64,000 bases of DNA, taken from Trichinella spiralis. Taxonomy: Eukaryota; Nematoda; Enoplea; Trichinellida; Trichinellidae. Position numbers and translations under genes: made by a program. The notes under the pieces were generated by a model. It ran no database searches. It worked only from the letters and a program-made list of their open reading frames with translations, and was not told the DNA's origin. Where the stretch lies: positions 11,090,951 through 11,154,950 of the forward strand of contig CM012955.1 in assembly GCA_000181795.3 (NCBI GenBank). The letters are read 5' to 3'. Of this stretch, positions 49,601 through 60,121 are shown in pieces. Within the stretch, counting starts at the first letter, position 1. Every line of letters starts with the position of its first letter.

Positions 49601-49999
49601 CATTGCACTCATGAACTTCTTCAACAAATCGGTCTGGTGTGATCGTTTGTCAAGAGGAGAAGCCGTCGCCTCCTACAACATGCCCATAAGCAGAACGTGA
49701 AAATGCTAATTTGCCAATCGCGAATACGAAACGACCAAAAGGGCAATCCAAATTCTTAACATTTTTCCCTCAAAACGAAAAAGTTAAACATAAGAATGTC
49801 ACACAAAAATTAAATAATAATTATTATTAGTTGAAATGTAAAAAAGTTGATCGAAAAGAAAACATATCAACCCAAATTTCAAATACTGCTAAAAATTGAG
49901 CTTCGAAATTAATAGAACAAATGTGAACGTTCACTTTACCTGAGACTTGGAATTTGGAAGACGTATAACAGGAAATCCACAAATTTTTTCTTTATTCAT
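46664..49999 (-). CDS. CREB3/OASIS-type bZIP transcription factor
   Basis: Nine exons: 49999-49940, 49672-49459, 48197-48114, 48042-47954, 47892-47788, 47676-47480, 47430-47337, 47262-47133, 47028-46664. Phases agree; 445 residues. CREB3-family factors sit in the ER membrane and are released by Golgi proteolysis to activate secretory-pathway genes. The basic region (residues about 189-212) is KRIRRKIRNKQSAQESRKRK, the family signature, followed by the YVESLERRL leucine zipper. The upstream box LTDEETRLCIKEGLKLPLTY is also typical of CREB3L proteins. A short hydrophobic stretch (about 278-290, YMTVMLLSIAFLM) takes the place of the transmembrane helix. The C-terminal tail is acidic, Ser/Thr-rich and about 150 residues long. 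Membership is secure; the paralogue is not. The two first exons fit by phase only, and the 1.26-kb intron after them is much longer than the rest, so the N-terminus is less certain. I saw no clear S1P cleavage motif. Confidence 0.85.
48047..48072. repeat. (AT)n run in a CREB3-like intron
   Basis: AT run directly beside the acceptor of the exon 48042-47954. Confidence 0.85.
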
Positions 50000-51172
50000 G
50001 GTGTTCTGGAAATTGTAGCGAGCAATTTTGAGAAAAAGCTGCGAGCGCTAGTCTCCAGGTCGAAAAGTATACTCAACGCAAGGACAATTACAGTTTATAA
50101 AAAGAAATTAAGCTAATGAAGTGCAGTTGATTACAGTATGCGATTGTATAAATACACAGTTTATTCAAATTTACCCTGATTCAGACAAAAAATTGGCATT
50201 TTTAAAATCAATTACATATTAAATATTATTCATTTAACTATTAACATGAATACTTTCAACGGAAAGAATTCAAGCAATGTTTACTTTTCGCATTGAAAAC
50301 GTAACATTTAAAATAGAAGATTCCTACAAACCAGAATCGAACAACTTTCCACTGATTGTACTTGATTATTTTATAAAAAATAAGTTGTAATTTTTTTTAA
50401 AAATTAATTAAAGCATTAATCAAATGAGTTGCTGTTTTATGAGAAATTTTTTTTTTGTAAAATATGAAAGGATATAAATGTAGAATTGTACATGTTTTGT
50501 GTATGAGTAAAAAATTAGAGACATGTCTGAGAAATTACGATCGTGCTTATTACAAAAAGAGATTTTATCAAAATGCTGTACAGTATGACACAAAATTCAA
50601 GATGCTTATCATCGGGAAAGTTTCAGAGATGATAAGTTTTGAAATTACAGTCACAAATGGAAAGAAATTCTAAATTTATTACATGAAACAATGCGATGAA
50701 TGTCTATTTTACTCAATGTTCGAAAGCAGCATTATGAATACAATCCAACTCTTACAGTATGATCTGTGCAAAGTTTACTTTCACAGAGTAACAACAACTG
50801 GTGGAATTGATACTTTTTTGTCATAACAGTTTTCTATAAATATAAACATCCAAGATGAAACTTTGTTTAAAAATATTTATGAACAAATTTTACTGTTTTG
50901 ACCAGGAAAAAGAAATATTTCACAAAAGAAAGAAATTGAGTTGATAAGGAGAAAATGTAAAGATTGTTTTTTGAAAAAAAAATTTTTTTTTCTAGCAAAC
51001 ATCAAAGTTCGTTCGACAACAAAATTACACATTAAAAAAACGTGCAATTTACAAAAAGTTTGTGTGATGCAAAAAGTTATTTCACATTTTACAACCGCAT
51101 GGTGTACATTTGAGAGAAAAAAGCAAATGTGTGAACAAATCACGAATAAGTTAATAATTAATCGTCTGCAGA
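50000..51172. other. Intergenic DNA between the CREB3-like gene and HAUS1
   Basis: About 1.2 kb between two minus-strand genes. It should contain the promoter of the CREB3-like gene and the HAUS1 3' UTR. It is very AT-rich. Frames of 70-100 codons at 50464-50673 (+) and 50877-51182 (-) have no recognisable features. Confidence 0.5.
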
Positions 51173-52012
51173 TTATTCGCACCGGGATGCTTCACACAGT
51201 TGTTTTTTGAGCCGATTCAATTCGGCTCGACTGGCCGAAACGAGATCTCTGGCTTGTGTGTAATTTTTTGGAAAATTGTCGAACTGATTCAACTGTTGTT
51301 CGACGAGATCCAGTTCGCGTTTCAAACTGTTCACCGTATTCTCTTTCCATTTCAACACTTCCAACGAGCAGCTCTCCTTCCTGAAGCCCAACAATTCGAG
51401 CTCTTCTCCCAAACGGTCGCACTGTTCCCCAATATCTAGGGTCGCTTGCATGTAGTGGCAATTCTCGGCTTCGACCACTTCTCGATCAATATCCGACTGT
51501 TTCATTCTTGTTCTCATGTTCATCAGTTCATTTTTCAACTTCTGATTGGCCAATTCCATTTTTTCAATATTCCCCTCAAATACCGTATACAGTTGTCGAA
51601 ATTTGGCCAATTTTTCCTCATTTTCACACCATTGACAAATTGTACGACAAAATCCAGCCAAAAAAGATTCCTCGGTCAACGTTTTCACGCCCAGTTCCAC
51701 GGCCAGCGAAATCAACCATTCCACTCGACAAAGTACCAAGTCCGGCAATTGAGAGACAATTGGATCGATCAAATTATGCAAATGTTGCGTCGATTCACAG
51801 TACTGTCGTTTCACTTGTTGGAGAGCTTGAATTTTCTTCTCGTGTTCCACAACACGGCTCGTGTTCAAAATGCGCACCGCGTCCAATATCGTCACGGTCC
51901 ATTCGTTCACTTCAAAATTCAGCAATTTCTCATCGACGTTGGGCAGTATATTTTTCAGCCATTTTTCAATCGAGCACAATTTCTCTTTGTAATTTTCCAT
52001 ATTATTTGTCAT
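51173..52012 (-). CDS. HAUS1: HAUS augmin-like complex subunit 1
   Basis: Single-exon gene of 279 residues; human HAUS1 has 278. Augmin/HAUS is an eight-subunit complex that recruits gamma-tubulin to existing spindle microtubules for branching nucleation. The sequence is mostly helical and coiled coil. Family-like landmarks in order are KWLKNILPNVDEKLLNFEVN near the N-terminus (human: a WLKKIFG...YEVN motif), the middle block RVEWLISLAVELGVKTLTEE followed by SFLAGFC, a long heptad region (about 130-220), and the C-terminal block NFPKNYTQARDLVSASRAEL with NRLKKQL. I set the start at the first ATG (52012); a non-ATG extension upstream is possible but unlikely. Identity is modest, so the call rests on matching length and ordered motifs. 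There is no intron, unlike most neighbours. Confidence 0.82.
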   Translation of the reverse strand: MTNNMENYKEKLCSIEKWLKNILPNVDEKLLNFEVNEWTVTILDAVRILNTSRVVEHEKKIQALQQVKRQYCESTQHLHNLIDPIVSQLPDLVLCRVEWLISLAVELGVKTLTEESFLAGFCRTICQWCENEEKLAKFRQLYTVFEGNIEKMELANQKLKNELMNMRTRMKQSDIDREVVEAENCHYMQATLDIGEQCDRLGEELELLGFRKESCSLEVLKWKENTVNSLKRELDLVEQQLNQFDNFPKNYTQARDLVSASRAELNRLKKQLCEASRCE

Positions 52013-53163
52013 ATATTTGAAAAGAAAATCCAATTAAAATTTCTCTCGATGAAATTTCCATTCTCGCATGCACATTTACGATTCAATATTAAATATTTTT
52101 GCATATCGCCTGAAGAAAACCAATTTCTTCATTATTATACAATTATCAAATGGGCAGAAGGTGCAATTTTCACATCTTGTTGTTTATTTGAAACAATAAT
52201 TTCAATTTTACATGGTATAAAAATTAGCGAGCAAATTTCATTTTTGCCGTTCAATTTTACTAGGCGGAAACTGCTGAAATGAAGCCATTCACTTTTGATT
52301 GATGGACGCCTTTGTGAAAGGATCATTTATTTTCACTTGGCGAGCTTTTAAAAATGACAGCAATTGCTCTGCAGCTGTTGTTAGCCTAAATTATTGTTCC
52401 TCTTTCTCAGCTCTGTTCATTCTTGAAGAATGAATAAAAACTGAGACGAAGCGAATGATCGATCATTAATGCTTCTTAATTGAAAATCCATCCTTTCAAG
52501 TAAATAAATAACGGAAAATATTTCAACTATCAAGTCGGGTAATAAATATTGAAAAACTTTTTTCAAAATGTAATACATCTATCAATATATACTTTTAAAA
52601 AATACATTTATTTGACTAAGTTTATAAGTTTAAACAAAAAATATAAATGACACAGTTAAAAAAACTAGAAAAGAAGTAGAAAGCTGAGAAAATCATCTCA
52701 CGTGTATTCATTCATTCATATATAATTAATATTTATCATTTCATAAAATGGAAATGATTTTGCTAAACAAAACCAAAACATAATCATCACATTAAAAAAT
52801 ACTTTAGTACAATCGTTTTTTATTATTGTAATCTCGTGAAATATAAATTTTCATCAATGAAATAGGTTGCGCCTAATCTTTAACAATTAATTGCACGGTA
52901 AAAATTCATATAATGTAACACAAAATTAGTAATCGAGTAAAATTTAATAAATTTATGACCAGCAATTAAACCTCTGATTTATCAGACAAAAAAAAGATGA
53001 GAAATGTAAAAATATTTTTCTTTATTACAAATTTAGATATACATGAAATTGTGGTTTAAAATTTAGAAAACTGAAATAGCTACAACTTAAATTTCTCAGC
53101 AACCATACTGTAAAATAGTATAAAATACTTTATATTTGTTACTTGTAGCTGGTGACATTTGCC
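52013..53163. promoter_or_regulatory. Divergent region between HAUS1 and IDH3B
   Basis: The two genes point away from each other across about 1.15 kb of very AT-rich DNA that must contain both promoters. No specific element is recognisable and no other gene is seen. Confidence 0.45.
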
Positions 53164-55030
53164 ATGTTTTCGTTTCAAACAGTTCAACACGGTGTCGTCA
53201 ATTTCAGCCGAATTGTACGAAATGCACGTACAGGATCAAAGTTACCCTTCTACAAATCACATTCAGTATGCATTATCACTTATTTCGTAAATTCAGACTG
53301 TCATTATTATAACATGCGGATAATTTTAAACATTCATTTATAACAACTGCGTTAATCAACTAATTGGAATTGAGTTGTTACTAGTTTCATGCTCTGAAGA
53401 TAAATTTGATCAACTTAATATGGATTATTAATAGAAAGAGTAATTTTATTTGTAATCTGATTTCTTTTTTTTGTTTGTTCATTTCTATTTATAATTTCAT
53501 TATAATTTAAGTGTTAAAATTTTTACTTTTATTGGATAACTTGTATGCGATATTTCAAAATAGTTTTTACGTTCATCCAGAGATAGATGAATAAAGTGTA
53601 AATTTACGATAAATATATACAAAGCATTATGTGTCTCAGTTAAATTGTTCAAATAATAAATAAATCTATTTACAAATTTGTCTTGAAAATTTGTGCTTTT
53701 CAGCTTTCGAGCTTCATATTACTCTTTCATACTGTTTGTGTAGATCCAAGTCAGAGGAACCCATTCAGATGGGATGAAATCAGTGACCGCAATTCCCGGT
53801 GAAGGAGTGGGATTTGAATTGGTCAATTCTGTAAAGGAAGTGGTCCGATTGGTAGGCATACCGGTGAAATTCGACGACATCTTTTTCAGCGAGATTCAGG
53901 AACATCCTTCGGTAACTGTTGAAGAAGTGGTGAATTTGGTGAAAAAGAATCGAGTCGCTCTGAAAGGGACTAATCGTATGACTTATGTAAATCGGAACGG
54001 CGAATTGCACTCGTTCAGCATGCAGTTGAGGAAAGAGCTGGATTTATTTGCCAACGTTGTCGACATTCAGGTGACTTTCATTCACGTGTAAACAATTTTA
54101 ACTCTCCATCATGTTTACAGTCGTCGAAAATACTACAGTAATATAGTGATGGTTAAGTTCATAAGCGTATTATTTAATATTGTTTTTTTTCTCGTTATTA
54201 TTGACAAAAGTAGTGAATGGATGAAATTTTAATTGTTTGTATTATTTTTCAGACTATGGATGGTATTAAAACACGTCACAAGCAGATTGATTTCATTATC
54301 ATCCGTGAACAAACCGAAGGGGAATACAGTGCTTTGGAGCACGAAAGTGTGACCGGTGTGGTGGAATGTCTAAAAATCGCCACGAGGTCCAGATGCAGAC
54401 GTATAGCGAAATTCGCCTTCGACTATGCGGTCGAACATGGACGAAGAACTGTGACCGCAGTTCACAAGGCGAACATCATGAAATTGGCCGACGGCCTGTT
54501 TTTGAGGTGCTGCGAAGAAGTGTCCCGCGATTATCCGCAGATCAAATTCAACAATTTGATCATCGACAACTGCTGCATGCAGCTAGTCACCCGTCCGGAA
54601 CAGTTCGACGTGATGGTCATGCCGAACTTGTACGGGAATATCATTGACAATTTGGCCGCCGGTCTGGTCGGCGGAGCCGGTGTGGTCGCGGGCAAAAGTG
54701 TCGGCAAGCACTGTGTTGTATTCGAACCCGGGGCACGGCACAGTTTTCACGTGAGCAAGCGAGCAAATGAGCTAAATTAAACGACGCGATATTTTTTCTA
54801 TCAATGTTTGCTTTCAGGAAGCCACAGGACGAGGAATTGCCAATCCGACGGCAATTCTGCTGTGCGCTGCCAACATGCTACACCATCTGGGCCTGAACAA
54901 AGAAGGAACCGCTTTACGAGCAGCCGTCGAAGCGGTGCTGCGTTCGGGAAAAGTTCGAACTCGCGATCTCGGTGGATATGCAACCACAAGCGAATTTACA
55001 TATTTTGTTGCTGACCACTACAAAATATGA
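53164..55030 (+). CDS. IDH3B: NAD-dependent isocitrate dehydrogenase, beta subunit, mitochondrial
   Basis: Four exons: 53164-53265, 53744-54070, 54253-54750, 54818-55030. All introns are phase 0; 379 residues (human IDH3B 385). Part of the mitochondrial NAD-isocitrate dehydrogenase heteromer that converts isocitrate to 2-oxoglutarate in the TCA cycle; the beta subunit is structural or regulatory. Exon 1 encodes a basic, acid-poor mitochondrial targeting peptide. The nucleotide-binding start is [20 protein letters not shown]. Conserved blocks are [81 protein letters not shown], and the C-terminal [16 protein letters not shown]. The REQTEGEYS and NCCMQL features fit the beta/gamma classes. The KANIMKL block and overall pattern match beta best; gamma is the alternative. 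A polyadenylation signal AATAAA lies at 55208-55213. Confidence 0.95.
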
Positions 55031-55312
55031 TTTTTGCGGACAAATTTAAAAATTTTCAACAACAACAACAACAGCAACGTGACAGATTTGGGTTCAAAAT
55101 TGGTCGACCTGAAAATTATAGTACTAATTTCTTCAATTTAGGTTAATTGGTTTGAGTTTATTAATTGAGTTTAAAGTAATAATGACAGTTATAATTTAAA
55201 AAGAAATAATAAAACGCTATGCAATCATTCTTTTTTCTAATTTGAATATGTGGAAAATATATCAACAAAAAATAAGATTGTAGTCAAAATAGAGGGTGAA
55301 AAGAAAACGATA

Positions 55313-55336
55313 ATACACACACACACACACACACAT
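55313..55336. repeat. (AC)n microsatellite
   Basis: Pure AC run of about 24 bases downstream of IDH3B. Confidence 0.9.
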
Positions 55337-56015
55337 GCATGTGTGCATATATAGTCAACTACTTACAACAGGAGCGCTTTTCCGTTCCACAGACAAGCCT
55401 ACCTCTCTGTATGTGACACGGATGATTTTTGCACATGTTACACAACGTATGCTTCGTCTGCAAGAAGTTTTTTGTTGTTATTGTTGTTGTTTTGTTCCTT
55501 TTTTTTGCGTGCTTTTTCTCCTGTAATTTGTTGCGTAACGATGAAAATAAAATTACACTTTTACAAGACCATCGTCGGGATGCGCAACACAAACAACAAC
55601 AACAACAACAACAATGATAAATAACAATAACAGCTAAATCTTTTTCTATTATATAGTCGACGCAAATTTTTTGATAACAAACAAACTTTGCAAAACGAAG
55701 TAAAATTGAATGAGATGTTGATTTTAAAATAAGAGAAAAAAAAACAAATATATAAAGGTAAAAAGGAAAAATATTTTTGTAATAAGCTCCGGTGATTCGA
55801 ATTGCAAGTTCTCAGAGAACTCAATATCATTCGAAAAAAAAATATATACGTATTAGCAGCGGATTTGTCGTAACCAGAGATCGTGATCGTCACCTGGGCA
55901 ATCACACATTTCCGACACGTGTACCGCAGAAATAAATATACTGTTCAACCTGCCGCGTACGGGCAGCAGGCACCGCGACACAGGCTGCCGCCACCCCCTC
56001 TCTTTTGAACAATAA

Positions 56016-56050
56016 ATTAATTAATCAATTTTAAAAATTGATTAATTAAT
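56016..56050. repeat. 35-bp near-perfect palindrome
   Basis: Two 17-base arms, ATTAATTAATCAATTTT and its exact reverse complement, separated by a single A. It lies between the convergent 3' ends of IDH3B and Axin. Extrusion as a hairpin or a role in transcription end is possible but unproven. The AT-rich content makes some palindromes expected by chance, although this arm length is notable. Confidence 0.9.
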
Positions 56051-56368
56051 ATTAAAAATAAATACTCGCATAAGAAAAAGAATAATTAACATCATCAAAG
56101 AGAATAATTATTATCGATATGATAATAATAATAAGTCGATTGTCGACAAAAATTGCACGGAATGAATGGGAAAAGAATAAAAAAAAAATAGAACGAATTC
56201 CGACATCGGAGGGGGGAGGGTAGGCAGCCAGAAGCGAAAAATAATAATCGGACCGAACAGGGCAGCTTTTTCCAATAAACAATAAATAAATAAATAAATG
56301 AATGAAAATAACAGAACAACAAAATTTGCATTTGTTTTCTATAGTGGTCGGTCGCAAATCAGTCAGCT

Positions 56369-59300
56369 TTAATCGACGCTGACAATTTTCGCCACAACTT
56401 TGTTCCCTTCCCAAATTGGTAACAATTCATTTTCGTCAGTCACTTCTCGTTGAATCATGCCCGTACCGAGTTCATCGGACGCGCATTGGAAAAAATACCT
56501 GAAATTCCCTTTCCTCGGAATCAGCTGCTTGAATTGCTTCAAGCTGATCTGTCGACCAGAAAATTTCGTCACGTACGGCGTAGATTCGTTTGGCAAAAAA
56601 TAACCAACAGATATGTATTCTTGGCAAGTTGCTTGCGATGAATTGGAAGACTGAGATGCGCTGATACTGCTCGTTCGCATGCTCCACGCTTTGCGTCTGT
56701 ATATATATATATACATATATATATGCGCGAAGATTATTACTGTTAGTTGGAATACGTACGTATTGATGTTTGGAAAACCACTGGAATCCAACATTTTGTG
56801 ACTTCTACTACTCTTCTCAGAGCTAGACACACGTGCAGAAGAATCACTGGTACCACTTTTGTGCGAACTAAAAAAAAGCAATGTAAATGAATAGATATAT
56901 ATTTTTTTTTGATAAGAAAAAAAAACTATAGATATACCTTGTTTTGTGACTTTTACCACTACTCAAACCTGATCCTGATTGATTGGATGAACGACTCCGG
57001 TGTCGACCGCTTTCAGTTTCATACGAGGGTCGTTCTTCCAATATCCACTGCTCATTGGTCGATGACCTGTGAATGAAATTTGAAAATAAATCAATCATAT
57101 AATAAAGATAAAATAAACAAACCTGTTATAAGCAGCGGTCATGGGGGGAATTTTGGCGCTAACTAAGCTCGGATCACTTGACGTCCCGCTGGATATGCCG
57201 CTTGTATCCGACGTCAATACAGGATAGCGTGAATATTGTCTGAATAGGAACGAATGATCAGGATATGAATATAAAATAGGAGAAGATGGATTTTTCATTG
57301 AACGAACAAATGGAAAATACAGAAACCTTGAACTTTTTCCCGAACCACTGGTTCGTTGTGCAGCTGATGAACCACTACCAGCAGCAGCAGCAGCAGCAGT
57401 AGCGACGGTAGCAGTACCACCACCACTACTGGCAGCGGTGGTACTATCGGTACGTGATGAAGATCGGTGAGAACCGCCACCACCTCCACCACTACCACTG
57501 GTTGCACTCGCATGCGTGGCACGATGCTTGGACGACAGGTGTACAGGAACAGTTGGAGGCACTTGAATCATCGTTTGGTTCTGGTCTTGGCCAAGACTAC
57601 CGCGCATCACGGCCGTCGATCCGCCCTGGTGTTGCAACGGCAACGTCTGGGACATGGCGTACGGCAACGGATACGACGTGGTCATCATTCGACTAATAAC
57701 ACGTCGATCCGGTGATTTCGACCCTGCCGAAATGAATCGCAAATTACAGACAATTTCAAGAAATTTCAATTTTAATACCTGGTGATTTTTTACGACTACC
57801 AAAAGCGAATCCCGGCGATCGCATCGGCGACTGTTTGGGCGAATCTTTCCAGCCGACCCTATTGTAATAGTCGTCCAGTATTGCTTCGGCATCTTCGGGT
57901 GCCGCACGGAAGCTCTTTTCTACTTTGCAAAATTTTTCCACCGCTGCCCTGTGACTGTTGGAATTATTTTCCGGTTCGGACAACCGCTGCAACGATTCGT
58001 TCAATTTTTCGTACGTTTCCCGTTCGCGGCGTAAATTTTCCAACTTTTCTACAACTTGAAATTTGAACTCTTCGTCCATCATATCTCTGGCAACAACTTC
58101 ACGTTGAGTTCGCTGGAAAAGAAAATACGAACGATGAAGAGAGTGAAATTATTTAAAAAAAAAAATAAAGTTATCCTCAAGTACAGGAATAAATATTTGA
58201 CTGGAAACGTTGTCACGATTTTGCTCGATGTGTTGACGGATAATACGTTTCTCTTTGTGTCGACTTCGGCTGTTGCCACTGGAAATTAAAGTTTATCAAA
58301 ACAAACAAACAAATAAATAAATAAATAAACTCACAATGAACTGTCTGTAGCCGCGTCACTCGACATCGACTGAAGCTCTGAATCTTGAGCACTCGTAGGG
58401 AGGTAGGGTACGTATTTCGTGTGATAGGGATTCGGCGGTACGCCGCCGCTGTAACAATAAAAATGAATGAAAAAAAAATAATAAACCAACAATTCTATGA
58501 AAAATGAACAACAAACATTCACTTTTCAATATCGTCCCTTACCGCGTCCCTCTGCTGCAAGCCGAATAAGCCATACGTTGTTCGAAAGTGGCCACCAGAG
58601 CGCCGGCGGTAAGTCGACCACCGTACGATTGACCAGAACTGCCGCTGCTTTTCTTCTTGATCATCACTACGGGCGTCGGTTGACTGTCACTTGACGGTGC
58701 AACTGAAGTGGTAGTGAATGACGTTGTGGTAGGATGGGCGGCATCTCGACCCGAAATTCTCAGACGTTCGTCCGATTTCAACGTTGTACGGGTTACGGTC
58801 GGTAGGACGGGAATCGAAGAAGCGGCAACGGGAGTAGAAGCTGGTCCAGCTAGTACAGTAGATTTTGTCGGCTTGTTACTACAACTACTACTAGTAGTAG
58901 CTTCGTCACCACTAGCAGCCGGATGTTTCTGCACTGATTGTGATTTCAGTTGTTGTTGTTGTTGTTGTTGTTTTGGTGATTGTTTTTGCTGCTGCTGCTG
59001 CTGGTGCTGCTTTGACTTTTGTTGCTGCTCCTGTTCTGTTCGACCGTCGGTTTCGGCTACTTCAATTTCTACTTCTTCTTGAACAGTCGGCAACAGTGTA
59101 GACGACGGCCTTTGACCATCGGCACTATTGCTCGACGAACTGTTCGACCGAGAATCGTTGGAATAACATCTCGGACTATCCCAACCGCCGGTTTGGATCG
59201 CTTGCAAATAGCTAATATACAAGTCGGATTCGACAAATGCGGCATGTTTGATACGCAAAAATGCTTCCACTTCCATCTGGGCCGTGTCGAACATACCTTG

Positions 59301-60121
59301 ACAAATATCCTTGGCAACGAAACGCTTCTGAATTTCAACCCGCGTCTCGCCACGGATACAAGTCAAACTGTATTCGCCCTGGGGTCTGACGTAATTTTGG
59401 TGAATCATGTGCGCTACACGTTCCACCAACGACCATTCTTTATCCGAATATTGTTTCAAACCTTTGCACGCGTACCAGAAGTCGAGCTCATTTTCGCAGC
59501 CTTCGTTCGTGAGAAATTTTTTGAATAATTGCAACCCTAAAATAAGCAAAAAAAAAATAATTGTCCCGCTTCTTCGACCAACACTGTTCAAATTAAATTC
59601 CAACAAAACTGTACTTGATTATCATTCAAATGAAACAAAATTCCACTCCACTCTTACTGTACAGCAGTATTTATTTGCATAATGCATTGCTCTTTTTCTT
59701 TTTTGAAAATTTAATCAACAACAGAAAAATTTTTACCTTCGAAATCTTCGAGCACATTTTGCAAATCAACCGCCCATCGCATGTAGGGCGGCGTCGCCCG
59801 TTCGCTGTACGGCGAAACGTCGTCGCTTTCTTCGCACGGCACATAGCCGAGCGGTGCCTCTTCGCTACCTTCTTTCGGAAAATCCGACAACGACGCACTT
59901 CTCGATGACCTACTTGTGAGAGTGTATTTTTTTTTATTAAAAAAAAATATACATATTCAAAAATGACACTCACTTTTTCGAAGTGAACAACAAAGGCGAA
60001 TGATTTCTCGAATTCAATTTACTCGACTTGGGACTACCACCGCCTTGATGCGAGTGTTTCATTTCGACAACGCCGGACGTTGACGATTCATTCGCGTAAT
60101 CCGCCGGATCGCTTGAAGCGC
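56369..60121 (-). CDS. AXIN1: Axin, Wnt destruction-complex scaffold (5' end not identified)
   Basis: Eleven exons: 60121-59974, 59909-59737, 59536-58543, 58448-58335, 58278-58209, 58112-57779, 57723-57327, 57239-57123, 57066-56938, 56867-56760, 56696-56369, about 970 residues. Axin assembles APC, GSK3, CK1 and beta-catenin so that beta-catenin is degraded. An RGS domain (APC-binding) starts TPPYMRWAVDLQNVLEDFEG and continues FLTNEGCENELDFWYACKGL to ESDLYISYLQA. A Gln/Ser/Thr-rich linker follows. A segment QSMSSDAATDSS, then a basic helix and an EEFKFQVVEKLENLRRERE helix, corresponds to the GSK3-binding region. AEAILDDYYNRVG resembles the beta-catenin helix. The C-terminal DIX domain shows VGYFLPNESTPYVTKFSGRQ, ISLKQFKQL, FRYFFQCASDE and ends KIVSVD. 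The donor at 58208 (AAC|GTTTCC) was chosen because the nearby GTCAAA donor puts a stop in frame. The first exon found begins in phase 1, so at least one upstream exon is missing. Confidence 0.92.
56699..56728. repeat. (AT)n run in an Axin intron
   Basis: AT-rich dinucleotide run forming part of the acceptor tract of the last Axin exon. Confidence 0.85.

Larger units (their letters stand above)
55031..56368. other. Convergent 3' region between IDH3B and Axin
   Basis: Contains the IDH3B 3' UTR with AATAAA at 55208, an (AC)n run (about 55313-55336), a CAA repeat (55591-55613), a local GC-rich patch (about 55890-56005) and a 35-bp palindrome (56016-56050). No gene is recognised. Confidence 0.6.

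Noticed and set aside
51446-52282. 278-codon open frame on the plus strand opposite HAUS1
   Set aside because: It is the antisense shadow of HAUS1. The minus-strand frame matches the HAUS1 family in length and motif order; the plus-strand frame is Phe/His/Gln-rich with no family match.
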